Assembly: GCF_003351345.1 (NCBI RefSeq)
Contig: NZ_QQTO01000040.1
Location: 1-64,000 of the forward strand
Length of the DNA stretch: 64,000 nucleotides
Direction: 5' to 3'
Source of the DNA: Allobosea caraganae
GTDB lineage: Bacteria > Pseudomonadota > Alphaproteobacteria > Rhizobiales > Beijerinckiaceae
Shown: one piece after another, positions 43,364 through 51,870 of the stretch
How positions within the stretch are numbered: position 1 is the stretch's first letter
Layout of the letters: each line of letters opens with the position of its first letter
Program-made: the position numbers and the translations under genes
The notes under the pieces: model-generated
What the model was told of the DNA's origin: nothing
Seen by the model: only the letters and a program-made list of their open reading frames with translations
Database searches by the model: none

Positions 43364-44464
43364 ATGAGCGCAGCCCCGATCGAACTGCCGCGTTGGGCCG
43401 ATATCGGGCTCGTGCCGCTGGTCAGCGTCACCGCCGCGCTGCTCGTCGCCGGGCTCGTCGTCATCGGCATCGGCGAGAGCCCGCTGGAGGCAACCGCGCT
43501 GCTGCTGCAAGGCGCGCTCGGCAGCGTCGAGGGCATCAGCTTCACGCTCTACTACGCCACGAACTTCATCTTCACCGGCCTCGCCGTCGCCGTCGCCTTC
43601 CATGCCGGGCTGTTCAACATCGGCGGCGAGGGCCAGGCGACGGTTGCCGGCATCTTCGCCGCGCTCGCCTGCCTCTGGCTCGCGCCACTGCCCGGCGTGC
43701 TCTTGGTGCCGCTGGCGATCCTGGCGGCTGCGGCGGGCGGGGCGCTCTACGCCTTCATCCCCGGCTGGCTGCAGGCGACGCGCGGCAGCCATGTCGTCAT
43801 CACCACGATCATGTTCAATTTCATCGCGGCGAACCTGATCGTCTACCTGCTCAACTACCAGATGGGTAAACCGGGCTCGATGCAGCCGGAGACCCCGGAC
43901 TTCGCCAGGCACGCCGTGCTGACGCCGATGCACGTGCTGCTGGCGCCGCTCGGCGTGAGACTGCCGAACACGCCGCTGAACAGCGCCTTCCTGCTGGCAC
44001 TGGCGGCGCTGGTCGCGGTCTGGGCGCTGATCTACCGCTCACGGCTCGGCTACGAAATCCGCACCATCGGCGCCAATCCGCGCGCCGGCGCCTATGCCGG
44101 CATCTCGCCTGCCCGCATCACCATGGTCGCGATGGCGATCTCGGGCGCGCTCGCCGGCGGGCTCGCGGTCAACGAGGTGATGGGCGTGCAGCACCGGCTG
44201 ACGCTCGACTTCACCGCCGGCTACGGCTTCGTCGGCATCGCGGTAGCGCTGATGGGGCGTGGCCACCCGCTCGGCATCGGGCTCGCCGCCGTGCTGTTCG
44301 GCGTGCTCAGCCAAGGCGGGGCCGAGCTCTCCTTCTCCAAGCCGACGATCAGCCGCGACATGGTCATGGTCATCGGCGGCGTCATCATCCTCTTCGCCGG
44401 GGCGCTGGAGGGGCTGTTCCGCCGGCTGATCGCGACGGGCCTCAGCCTGGGACGGAGGGGTTAG
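43364..44464 (+). CDS. Nucleoside ABC transporter permease 1
   Basis: A 366-aa inner-membrane permease of the BPD_transp_2 family with about 9-10 hydrophobic helices. GLFNIGGEGQATVAGIFAAL and the conserved IGANPRAGAYAGISPARITM coupling segment are typical of NupB/BmpC-type subunits. It starts after the repeat-filled gap and ends 2 bp before the second permease. Confidence 0.92.
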   Translation: MSAAPIELPRWADIGLVPLVSVTAALLVAGLVVIGIGESPLEATALLLQGALGSVEGISFTLYYATNFIFTGLAVAVAFHAGLFNIGGEGQATVAGIFAALACLWLAPLPGVLLVPLAILAAAAGGALYAFIPGWLQATRGSHVVITTIMFNFIAANLIVYLLNYQMGKPGSMQPETPDFARHAVLTPMHVLLAPLGVRLPNTPLNSAFLLALAALVAVWALIYRSRLGYEIRTIGANPRAGAYAGISPARITMVAMAISGALAGGLAVNEVMGVQHRLTLDFTAGYGFVGIAVALMGRGHPLGIGLAAVLFGVLSQGGAELSFSKPTISRDMVMVIGGVIILFAGALEGLFRRLIATGLSLGRRG

Positions 44465-44466
44465 CG

Positions 44467-45438
44467 ATGGAGTGGCTCCAGACCGTCGCCGTCATCCTCG
44501 ATTCCGCGATCAGGCTGTCGATCCCGCTGCTCTGCGCTGCCATGGCCGGGCTCTGGTCGGAGCGCTCCGGCGTGGTCGATATCGGGCTCGAGGGCAAGAT
44601 GCTGGTCGCGGCCTTCGCTTCGGCGGCGGCGGCCTATGCGACGGGCTCGGCCTGGGTGGGCCTCGGCGCCGGCATCCTCGCCTCGATCGTGTTCGCGCTG
44701 GTGCACGGCTTTGCCGCGATCACCTGGCGCGGCAACCAGATCGTCTCCGGCGTCGCCATCAACATGCTGGCGGCGGGGCTGACCGTCGTGCTCGGCAATG
44801 CGTGGTTTGGCCAGGGCGGACGTACCCCGCCGCTCGAAGGCGCCGCGCGCTTTCCCGACCTGACCCTGCCGCTGGCGACCACCCTGCGCGACGTGCCGGT
44901 GCTCGGCTACCTCTATTACGAGGTCGTCTCCGGTCACGCCGTGCTGGTCTACATCGCCGTCCTCGCCGTGTTCGTCACGGCCTATGTGCTCAGGCGCACC
45001 CGCTTCGGCCTGCGCCTGCGCGCCGTCGGCGAGAACCCGGCGGCGGTCGATACGGCCGGCATCTCCGTCGCCAGGCTGCGCTATGGCGCGGTGATCATTT
45101 GCGGGGCGCTGTGCGGGCTGGGCGGGACCTATCTCGCCGTCTCGCAATCGGCCGGGTTCCTGCCGCAAATGACTGCCGGCAAGGGCTTCATCGCGCTCGC
45201 CGCCGTGATCTTCGCCAATTGGCGGCCCTGGCCGACGCTCGGCGCCTGCCTGCTCTTCGGCCTGCTCGACGCGATCGCGACAAGGTTGCAAGGCGTATCG
45301 CTGCCCGGCATTGGGGAGGTGCCGGTGCAGGCGATCCAGGCGCTGCCCTATGTGCTGACGGTGATCCTGCTCGCCGGCTTCATCGGCAAGGCGATCCCGC
45401 CCAAGGCCTCCGGCCTGCCCTATGTGAAGGAACGCTGA
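44467..45438 (+). CDS. Nucleoside ABC transporter permease 2
   Basis: A 323-aa polytopic permease. AGLWSERSGVVDIGLEGKML near the N terminus, RAVGENPAAVDTAGISVARL (coupling helix) and GKGFIALAAVIFANWRPWPT are typical of the NupC/BmpD subunit. It pairs with permease 1. The cytidine deaminase frame begins 1 bp after its stop, which ties transport to catabolism in a single transcript. Confidence 0.92.
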   Translation: MEWLQTVAVILDSAIRLSIPLLCAAMAGLWSERSGVVDIGLEGKMLVAAFASAAAAYATGSAWVGLGAGILASIVFALVHGFAAITWRGNQIVSGVAINMLAAGLTVVLGNAWFGQGGRTPPLEGAARFPDLTLPLATTLRDVPVLGYLYYEVVSGHAVLVYIAVLAVFVTAYVLRRTRFGLRLRAVGENPAAVDTAGISVARLRYGAVIICGALCGLGGTYLAVSQSAGFLPQMTAGKGFIALAAVIFANWRPWPTLGACLLFGLLDAIATRLQGVSLPGIGEVPVQAIQALPYVLTVILLAGFIGKAIPPKASGLPYVKER

Positions 45439-45439
45439 T

Positions 45440-45844
45440 TTGGCCGTGGACTTCGACGCACTCTTTGACGCAGCCAAGGCGGCTCAGCCCCGCGCCTACG
45501 CCCCCTATTCCCGCTTCAAGGTCGGCGCAGCCCTGCTTGCCGATGACGGCGCGATCTACCCCGGCTGCAATGTCGAGAACGCCGCCTACCCCGTCGGCGC
45601 CTGCGCCGAGGCCGGCGCGATCTCGGCGATGATCGCGGGCGGCGGGCGCGCCATCCGCGCCATTCTCGTGCTCGGCGAAGGCGAGGAGCTGGTCACGCCC
45701 TGCGGCGCCTGCCGGCAGCGCATCCGCGAATTTGCCGCACCCGAGACGCCGATCGCGATCGCCGGGCTAGACGGCATCCGCGCCCGGTTTTCGCTCGCCG
45801 AGCTGTTGCCAGCCTCGTTCGGACCAGCCAACTTGCGCAGCTGA
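45440..45844 (+). CDS. cdd: Cytidine deaminase
   Basis: A 134-aa homotetrameric-type zinc deaminase converting cytidine and deoxycytidine to uridine and deoxyuridine. The zinc site is NAAYPVGACAEAGAISAMI (C-A-E motif) and VTPCGACRQRIREFA. YAPYSRFKVGAALLADDG is the substrate strand. The start is a TTG at 45440 or a GTG at 45446; no ATG is available. The 45440 start lies 1 bp after the permease stop. Confidence 0.93.
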   Translation: MAVDFDALFDAAKAAQPRAYAPYSRFKVGAALLADDGAIYPGCNVENAAYPVGACAEAGAISAMIAGGGRAIRAILVLGEGEELVTPCGACRQRIREFAAPETPIAIAGLDGIRARFSLAELLPASFGPANLRS

Positions 45845-45901
45845 TTTGCGCCGCGGCGAGCCTTCGCCTGCGGCTGCGAATCCGGCGACCGAGGCGGGTG
45901 A

Positions 45902-46714
45902 ATGGCGGCTGATCCAGATTTCGACAGGGCGGCGGAGGCGCTGATCGATCGCGGCGTCGACGGGTCGATCGATTGCGCCATCGTGCTCGGCACGGGCTTA
46001 GGCCGCATCGTCGAGGACATGGTCGATCCCGTCACCATACCCTTCGCGGACATTCCCGGCTTCCCGACAGGCGAGGTCTCCGGCCATGCCCGCGCGCTCA
46101 GCTACGGCACGCTGCACGGCAAGAAGGTGCTGATCTTCCAGGGCCGGGCGCATTACTATGAGACCGGCGACCCCGCCGTGATGCGCGTGCCATTGGGCAT
46201 GCTGACCGCCTTCGGCTCGCCGCCGCTGATCCTGACCAACGCGGCCGGCTCGCTCAAGCCGGAGCTCCGGCCGGGCGGGCTCGCGCTGATCACCGACCAT
46301 ATCAACCTCAACGGCCTCAACCCGCTGATCGGCGATACCGGCGACGGGCGCTTCGTGCCGATGGTCGACGCCTACGATCCGCATCTGCGCGGGCGGCTGA
46401 CGCGGGCGGCAGCCTCCTCCGGCGCCCATCTCGGCGAGGGCGTCTACATGTGGTTCTCGGGGCCGAGCTTCGAGACGCCGGCCGAGATCCGCATGGCGAA
46501 GCTGCTCGGCGCCGACCTCGTCGGCATGTCCACGGTGCCCGAGGTCATCCTTGCCAGGCGCTACGGCCTCCGCGTCGCCGGCATCTCGATCATCACCAAC
46601 ATGGGTGCGGGGCTGCTCGGCGGCACGCCGAACCATGGCGAGACCCGCGATGTCGCGATGGCGGCGACCACGGGCCTGCGCCGGCTGCTGCGCGCCTTCC
46701 TTTCGGAGCTTTAG
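45902..46714 (+). CDS. Purine-nucleoside phosphorylase (trimeric, class I)
   Basis: A 270-aa enzyme of the PunA/XapA type that splits inosine and guanosine (and deoxy forms) with phosphate. IVLGTGLGRIVEDM holds the phosphate loop; GKKVLIFQGRAHYYETGDPA and LILTNAAGSLKPELRPGGL are diagnostic. The substrate pocket has Glu in YMWFSGPSFETPAEIRMAKL and Asn in ISIITNMGAGLL. It releases ribose-1-phosphate or deoxyribose-1-phosphate for the downstream deo enzymes. Confidence 0.94.
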   Translation: MAADPDFDRAAEALIDRGVDGSIDCAIVLGTGLGRIVEDMVDPVTIPFADIPGFPTGEVSGHARALSYGTLHGKKVLIFQGRAHYYETGDPAVMRVPLGMLTAFGSPPLILTNAAGSLKPELRPGGLALITDHINLNGLNPLIGDTGDGRFVPMVDAYDPHLRGRLTRAAASSGAHLGEGVYMWFSGPSFETPAEIRMAKLLGADLVGMSTVPEVILARRYGLRVAGISIITNMGAGLLGGTPNHGETRDVAMAATTGLRRLLRAFLSEL

Positions 46715-46718
46715 AACC

Positions 46719-47480
46719 ATGAGCGATATCGAGGCCGCCACGCGCGCGCTTGCCCTGCTCGACCTGACCGACCTCTCCGACCAGGCCAGCGAGGCCGGCA
46801 CCTTGCAGCTTTGCGCGCGGGCCGTCGCCGAGCCCGGCCCGGTCGCGGCGATCTGCATCTGGCCGCGCTTCGTCGGCATCGCGCGCCAGACCCTGCGCGA
46901 GTCGCCGGTGCAGATCGCGACCGTGGTGAACTTCCCGGCCGGCGGCAGCAAATGCTCGCTGGTCGCGGGCGACATTGCGGAGGCGCTCTCCGACGGCGCC
47001 GACGAGATCGACCTCGTGCTGCCCTGGCGCGCCTTCCTCGACGGCGACAGCGACATCGCCCGCGAGATGGTCGCGGCGGCCAGGGACCAGTGCGGCGACA
47101 AGCTGCTCAAGGTCATCCTCGAGACCGGCGAATATCCCAACCTCGGCAAGGTCAAGGCCGCGTCCGAGCTTGCGGTGGCGGCCGGGGCCGACTTCATCAA
47201 GACCTCGACCGGAAAGACCGCGCATTCGGCCAGCCTGGAGGCTGTCGAGGTGATGCTGGGCGTGATCAAGACGGCGAAGCGGCCGGTCGGGCTCAAGCCC
47301 TCCGGCGGGATCAGGACGCTGGCCGACGCCAACGCCTACCTCGCGCTGGCCGATATCGCGATGGGGCCGGACTGGGCCAAACCGACGACGTTCCGCTTCG
47401 GCGCCAGCGGGCTGCACCAGGTGCTCGTCGACATCATCGCGGGCAAGGTCGCAGGCGAGCGGATCGACGGAGCCTATTGA
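46719..47480 (+). CDS. deoC: Deoxyribose-phosphate aldolase
   Basis: A 253-aa class I aldolase that cleaves 2-deoxyribose-5-phosphate to acetaldehyde and glyceraldehyde-3-phosphate. LLKVILETGEYPNLGKVKAA contains the first active-site Lys region, and GADFIKTSTGKTAHSASLEA holds the Schiff-base Lys. VGLKPSGGIRTLADANAYLA is the third conserved strand. The ATG at 46719 is 4 bp after the phosphorylase stop, and the gene ends in a TGATG overlap with deoA. A phosphopentomutase (deoB) is not in the window. Confidence 0.96.
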   Translation: MSDIEAATRALALLDLTDLSDQASEAGTLQLCARAVAEPGPVAAICIWPRFVGIARQTLRESPVQIATVVNFPAGGSKCSLVAGDIAEALSDGADEIDLVLPWRAFLDGDSDIAREMVAAARDQCGDKLLKVILETGEYPNLGKVKAASELAVAAGADFIKTSTGKTAHSASLEAVEVMLGVIKTAKRPVGLKPSGGIRTLADANAYLALADIAMGPDWAKPTTFRFGASGLHQVLVDIIAGKVAGERIDGAY

Positions 47481-48808
47481 TGAAGCTGCCGCAGGAGATC
47501 ATCGCCGCCAAGCGCGACGGCGCGGTGCTGGACGCAGCCGACATCCGCCAGATCGTCGCCGGACTGACCAATGGCGCGACCAGCGAGGGCCAGGCGGCCG
47601 CCTTCGCCATGGCGGTGTTCTTCCGCGACATGAACGCCGACGAACGCGTCGCGCTGACGCTCGCGATGCGCGATTCCGGCACGGTGCTGAACTGGGACGA
47701 CCTGCCGGGACCAGCGCTCGACAAGCACTCGACCGGCGGGGTCGGCGACACGGTGAGCCTGCCGCTGGCGGCGGCGGTCGCCGCCTGCGGCGGCTATGTG
47801 CCGATGATCTCCGGGCGCGGCCTCGGCCATACCGGCGGCACGCTCGACAAGCTCGATGCCGTGCCCGGCTATGTGACGCAGCCGGATATCGGCCTGTTCC
47901 GCAAGGTGGTGCGCGAGGCCGGCTGCGCCATCATCGGCCAGACCGAAGACCTCGCCCCGGCCGACAAGCGGCTCTACGCCATCCGCGACGTCACCGCGAC
48001 GGTCGAGACGATTCCGCTGCTGACCTCCTCGATCCTGTCGAAGAAGCTGGCGGCGGGGCTGCATGGGCTCGTCATGGACGTGAAGTTCGGCTCCGGCGCC
48101 TTCCTGCCCGACTTCAAGAAGGCGCAGGCGCTGGCCGACGCGCTGGTCAGCGTCGCCAATGGCGCGGGCCTGCCGACAACGGCGCTGCTGACCGACATGA
48201 GCGAGCCGCTCGCCTCGGCTGCCGGCAATGCGCTGGAAGTCGCCTATGCGCTCGACCACCTGACCGGGCGCAGGCGCGAGCCGCGCTTCCACGAGGTGAC
48301 GGTGGCGCTCGCCGCCGAGATGCTGCTGCTCGGCAAGCTCGCCGATACGATCGACGAGGCGCGGGCGAAGATCGAGGGTGCCTTCGCCAGCGGCGCGGCA
48401 GCCGAGCGCTTCGCCAACATGGTCGCGGCACTGGGCGGCCCGGCCGACCTGCTCGACAAGCCGGCGAAGCACCTGACGGCGGCACCGATCGTCAAAGCGG
48501 TCTATCCGCAGGCGCCCGGCATCGTGCAGGCCGTCCATACGCGCGGCGTCGGACTCGCAGTCGTCGCGCTCGGCGGCGGCCGGACGCGGCCGCAGGACCC
48601 GATCGACCATGCCGTGGGCTTAGTCGAGCTTGCCGGGCTCGGCGAGCATGTCGGGCCGGAGCGACCGCTCGGCATCGTTCATGCACGCGACGAAGCCGGG
48701 TTCGAGATGGCCGAGGCGCGCCTGCGGCAGGCCTACACGCTCGACGAAGCCGAAGTCAGCCGCGGCCCGCTGATCGCGGAGCGGATCATGGAGAGTTCTG
48801 GACGATGA
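47480..48808 (+). CDS. deoA: Thymidine phosphorylase
   Basis: A 442-aa pyrimidine-nucleoside phosphorylase acting on thymidine and deoxyuridine. KHSTGGVGDTVSLPLAAAVA is the signature phosphate loop, SGRGLGHTGGTLDKLDAVPG and MDVKFGSGAFLPDFKKAQAL follow. The start overlaps the deoC stop by one base and the stop overlaps the ghrA-like start as ATGA. Together with cdd and the purine phosphorylase it covers both pyrimidine and purine salvage. Confidence 0.96.
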   Translation: MKLPQEIIAAKRDGAVLDAADIRQIVAGLTNGATSEGQAAAFAMAVFFRDMNADERVALTLAMRDSGTVLNWDDLPGPALDKHSTGGVGDTVSLPLAAAVAACGGYVPMISGRGLGHTGGTLDKLDAVPGYVTQPDIGLFRKVVREAGCAIIGQTEDLAPADKRLYAIRDVTATVETIPLLTSSILSKKLAAGLHGLVMDVKFGSGAFLPDFKKAQALADALVSVANGAGLPTTALLTDMSEPLASAAGNALEVAYALDHLTGRRREPRFHEVTVALAAEMLLLGKLADTIDEARAKIEGAFASGAAAERFANMVAALGGPADLLDKPAKHLTAAPIVKAVYPQAPGIVQAVHTRGVGLAVVALGGGRTRPQDPIDHAVGLVELAGLGEHVGPERPLGIVHARDEAGFEMAEARLRQAYTLDEAEVSRGPLIAERIMESSGR

Positions 48809-49749
48809 CCTTGCTCGTGGCGATGACCGGCTGGCATGTCGAGGATTGGCGCGAACGCTTCCAGGGGCTGCTGCCAGAGCTGCCGGTCGCGGTGCTCGGC
48901 GAGCCGTTCGACCGGCGCGCGGTGCACTACGTCGCAAGCTGGAAGCATCCAGAGGGCAGCCTCGCCGGTCTGCCGAACCTCGCTGCGATCTTCTCGCTCG
49001 GCGCCGGCGTCGACCATCTCTTCGCCGATAAAAGGCTGCCGGACGTACCGATCGCGCGCGTGGTCGATCCAGACCTGACGACGCGGATGAGCGAGTATGT
49101 CGTGCTGCATTGCCTGATGCTGCTGCGTCAGCAGCGCCGCTACGACCGGCAGCAGCTGGCCAAGTCCTGGGACGACGACCGCAACCAGCCGGCGGCACGC
49201 TCGGTCAGGGTCGGCATCATGGGGCTGGGCGAGCTCGGTCTCGATGCCGCCCGCAAGCTGCAGGTGATGGGCTTCGACGTCGCCGGCTGGAGCCGCTCGC
49301 CCAAAAGCGTCGAGGGCCTGCCGAGCTTTGCCGGCGCGGAGGGCATGGCCGCGTTCCTGGCCCGCACCGACATCCTGGTCAGCCTGCTGCCGCTGACGCC
49401 GGAGACGCGCGGTGTGCTCAACGCCGAACTCTTCGCCGGCCTGGCGCGGGATGGCCGGCTCGGCGGGCCGTTCCTGATCAATGCCGGGCGCGGCGGCTTG
49501 CAGGTCGAGGCCGATATCGTCGCGGCGCTGGAGGCGGGCACGCTGAAGGGCGCGACGCTCGACGTGTTCGAGAGCGAGCCCTTGCCGGCGGAGTCGCCGC
49601 TCTGGAGCCACCCCGCGGTGACCGTGACCCCGCATAACGCGGCGATGTCGGAGCCCGAGGCGATCGCGACCCTGATCGCGACGCAGATCAGGCGGCTCCA
49701 GGCCGGCGAGCCGCTCGAACACATCGTTGACCCGGCTAAGGGGTACTGA
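48805..49749 (+). CDS. ghrA: Glyoxylate/hydroxypyruvate reductase A-like dehydrogenase
   Basis: A 314-aa D-2-hydroxyacid dehydrogenase. The NAD(P) loop is VGIMGLGELGLDAARKLQVM, then AGWSRSPK (Arg/Ser indicating NADPH preference), LINAGRGGLQVEADIVAALE and HPAVTVTPHNAAMSEPEAI with the catalytic Arg, Glu and His positions. GhrA reduces glyoxylate and hydroxypyruvate. Its place as last gene of a nucleoside salvage operon is unusual and suggests that it handles an aldehyde or keto acid produced from nucleoside sugars or bases. That link is inference. Confidence 0.88.
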   Translation: MTLLVAMTGWHVEDWRERFQGLLPELPVAVLGEPFDRRAVHYVASWKHPEGSLAGLPNLAAIFSLGAGVDHLFADKRLPDVPIARVVDPDLTTRMSEYVVLHCLMLLRQQRRYDRQQLAKSWDDDRNQPAARSVRVGIMGLGELGLDAARKLQVMGFDVAGWSRSPKSVEGLPSFAGAEGMAAFLARTDILVSLLPLTPETRGVLNAELFAGLARDGRLGGPFLINAGRGGLQVEADIVAALEAGTLKGATLDVFESEPLPAESPLWSHPAVTVTPHNAAMSEPEAIATLIATQIRRLQAGEPLEHIVDPAKGY

Positions 49750-49857
49750 GCGCCTCCCCGGCCGTCACGGCGCCGTCACGAGGCTGTCGCGCGATTGAAA
49801 TGCTGCAAGGCGAAGCCCGCCGGGTCGGTTTCCCATCAACCCCCCGGAGGTCTCTCC

Positions 49858-51216
49858 ATGCGTCTGACCCTCGCTGCAGCCCTGCTGCTCTCCTCGACGA
49901 TCCTTGCCGGCGCTCAGGACGCGCCCAAGGAATTCCCCGCCAAGCTGCTCGGCCACGCCCTGCTGCCGGCCAACACGCTCGTCCCGGCCCCGACTGACGC
50001 CCCGGCCGACCTCAAGGTCTCCGGCAAGTTCAACACGCCCGGCAAGCGCGTCGAGGCCATCGGCACCGTGATGGGCCTCTCGGGCGGTCGCCCGACCGGT
50101 CTTTCCACCCCGTTCGCCGGCCAGCCGGTGCAGGGCTTCTCCGGCATCCGCTCGCTCGGGAACAACGAGTTCATCGTGCTGACCGATAACGGCTTCGGCG
50201 CCAAGGCGAACTCGCCGGACGCGATGCTGTTCTTCCACAAGCTCAAGGCCGATTTTGCCGGCGGCAAGATCGAGCGCACCGCGACCACCTTCCTGCACGA
50301 TCCCGACAAGAAGGTGCCGTTCCGCATCGTCCAGGAAGGCACCGAGAAGCGCTACCTGACCGGCGCTGATTTCGACCCCGAGTCGATCCAGCCGATCGGC
50401 GACAAGCTCTGGTTCGGTGAGGAGTTCGGCCCCTACCTGATCCGCACCGACCTCAACGGCAAGGTCGAGGCCGTGTTCGAGACCACGGTCGACGGCAAGC
50501 CGGCCCGCTCGCCCGACCACTACGCCGTGACCACGCCGGCCATGCCGGGCGGCCCGGTCGAGTTCAACGTGCGCCGCTCCAAGGGCTATGAGGGCATGGC
50601 CCAGTCGCCGGACGGCAACTTCCTCTACCCGCTGCTCGAAGGCCCGCTCTGGAACGCCGAGACCAAGGGTTTTGAGGAGGTCGAGGGCAAGACCGTGCTC
50701 CGCGTCCTCGAATTCGACGTCAAGGGCGAGAAGTGGACCGGCCGCTCCTGGTTCTTCCCGCTGGAAGCCAAGGGCAACGCCATCGGCGACTTCAACATGA
50801 TCGACGCCACGACCGGCCTGATCATCGAGCGCGACGATGGCGAAGGCACCGCCGACAAGGCCTGCGCCGCCGGCCAGCGTGGCCCTGACTGCTTCCACGA
50901 CATCGCCAAGTTCAAGCGCGTCTGGAAGATCGAGATGACCGACGCCAATGTCGGCAAGCCCGTGCGCAAGGTCGGCTATATCGACCTGCTCAAGATCCAG
51001 GACCCGGACAAGAAGGCCAAGCAGGGCGCCATCGACGGCGTGCTGCCCTTCCCGTTCTTCACCATCGAGAACGTCGACGTCGTCGACCGCGCCAATGGCG
51101 TGATCGTCGTCGGCAACGACAACAACCTGCCCTTCTCCTCGTCGCGCGACCCGAAGAAGGCCGATGACAACGAGCTGGTGCTGCTCTCGGTCAAGGACCT
51201 GCTGGACGCCAAGTGA
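49858..51216 (+). CDS. Secreted esterase-like/phytase-like beta-propeller protein
   Basis: A 452-aa protein with a Sec signal peptide (MRLTLAAALLLSSTILAGAQ). It belongs to the family named for an esterase-like activity of phytase. Characteristic segments are GFSGIRSLGNNEFIVLTDNG, FDPESIQPIGDKLWFGEEFG, YEGMAQSPDGNFLYPLLEG and FTIENVDVVDRANGVIVVGN, consistent with a beta-propeller in the periplasm. Substrate not known; a phosphoester is possible. Codon usage is strongly biased to C-ending codons, suggesting high expression. Two hairpins follow it. It starts 108 bp after the nucleoside operon and may be separate. Confidence 0.82.
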   Translation: MRLTLAAALLLSSTILAGAQDAPKEFPAKLLGHALLPANTLVPAPTDAPADLKVSGKFNTPGKRVEAIGTVMGLSGGRPTGLSTPFAGQPVQGFSGIRSLGNNEFIVLTDNGFGAKANSPDAMLFFHKLKADFAGGKIERTATTFLHDPDKKVPFRIVQEGTEKRYLTGADFDPESIQPIGDKLWFGEEFGPYLIRTDLNGKVEAVFETTVDGKPARSPDHYAVTTPAMPGGPVEFNVRRSKGYEGMAQSPDGNFLYPLLEGPLWNAETKGFEEVEGKTVLRVLEFDVKGEKWTGRSWFFPLEAKGNAIGDFNMIDATTGLIIERDDGEGTADKACAAGQRGPDCFHDIAKFKRVWKIEMTDANVGKPVRKVGYIDLLKIQDPDKKAKQGAIDGVLPFPFFTIENVDVVDRANGVIVVGNDNNLPFSSSRDPKKADDNELVLLSVKDLLDAK

Positions 51217-51240
51217 ACGAACCGGCCAAGTAAGCGAACC

Positions 51241-51270
51241 GGCCGCGACCTGAAATCTCAAGTCGCGGCC
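51241..51270 (+). terminator. Hairpin after the phytase-like gene
   Basis: GGCCGCGAC and GTCGCGGCC form a perfect 9-bp stem with a 12-base loop, 25 bp after the stop. The following AAGTCGTTCTTCG is only weakly T-rich. Confidence 0.55.
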
Positions 51271-51306
51271 AAGTCGTTCTTCGCCCTCAGTGATACTCTT
51301 ATCGTG

Positions 51307-51329
51307 ATGGCCGGCCCCGCGCCGGCCAT
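51307..51329 (+). terminator. Second hairpin between phytase-like and SPW genes
   Basis: ATGGCCGGC, then CCCGC, then GCCGGCCAT forms a perfect 9-bp stem, followed by TCGCGTTT. It could back up the first hairpin as a terminator or shape the leader of the SPW gene. Confidence 0.45.
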
Positions 51330-51377
51330 TCGCGTTTGATGGCACCGTTCTTGAATGGTTCTTCCGCAAGGAGTAAT

Positions 51378-51419
51378 ATGGTGAATACCAAGCGCCTCGG
51401 CGCGAGGCGTGGTGGTTGA
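51378..51419 (+). CDS. 13-aa leader ORF upstream of the SPW-repeat gene
   Basis: The ORF MVNTKRLGARRGG follows AAGGAG with a 4-base spacer and stops 27 bp before the SPW start. The context CGCAAGGAGTAATATGG closely resembles CGCAAGGAGGATATGG in front of the 21-aa leader at 29063. The peptide is basic. It is probably a translated leader rather than a functional protein. Confidence 0.35.
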   Translation: MVNTKRLGARRGG

Positions 51420-51446
51420 GGATGATCGTCACTGATGGAGGTGATC

Positions 51447-51809
51447 ATGTTGACCGCGAATACGGATGGAAGACGGCCTCAGGACATCTGCAATCTGCTC
51501 CTGGCCGCGCTCCTGTTCATCTCTCCCTGGATCCTGGGCTACATGAACGAGACCATGGCGACGCGTAACGCCTGGATCGTCGCCGTGGTGCTCGCCGTCG
51601 TGGCGCTCGCGGCCCTGTCGGCCTTCGCCGAATGGGAGGAATGGGTGAACGTGGTGCTCGGCATCTGGCTGATGGTTGCGCCCTGGGTGCTCGGCTTCAC
51701 CGGCAACTTCAACGCGTTCTGGACCCATTTCGTCCTCGGCGCCTTGACGGCGCTGGTCTCGGCCTGGGCAGTCTGGGAGTATCGCCACGAGCCACACGCC
51801 ACGGCCTAG
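51447..51809 (+). CDS. SPW-repeat membrane protein
   Basis: A 120-aa inner-membrane protein with four predicted helices arranged as two copies of the SPW motif: ISPWILGYMNETMATRNAWI and VAPWVLGFTGNFNAFWTHFV. The ATG at 51447 has an excellent GGAGG ribosome site at 5 bases, preferred over the frame start at 51435. SPW proteins are widespread, of unknown function, and often associated with stress or general membrane roles. A strong terminator follows. Confidence 0.85.
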   Translation: MLTANTDGRRPQDICNLLLAALLFISPWILGYMNETMATRNAWIVAVVLAVVALAALSAFAEWEEWVNVVLGIWLMVAPWVLGFTGNFNAFWTHFVLGALTALVSAWAVWEYRHEPHATA

Positions 51810-51835
51810 CAAGCCCGCGACGTGACGCAAGCCTG

Positions 51836-51864
51836 CCCGCCGCTGCGAGGCGGCGGGCTTTCGA
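51836..51864 (+). terminator. Rho-independent-type terminator after the SPW gene
   Basis: GCCCGCCGC and GCGGCGGGC form a perfect 9-bp stem around TGCGAG, followed by TTTCG. It lies between the convergent SPW and Gfo/Idh genes and may serve both. Confidence 0.75.
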
Positions 51865-51870
51865 GCCAAC

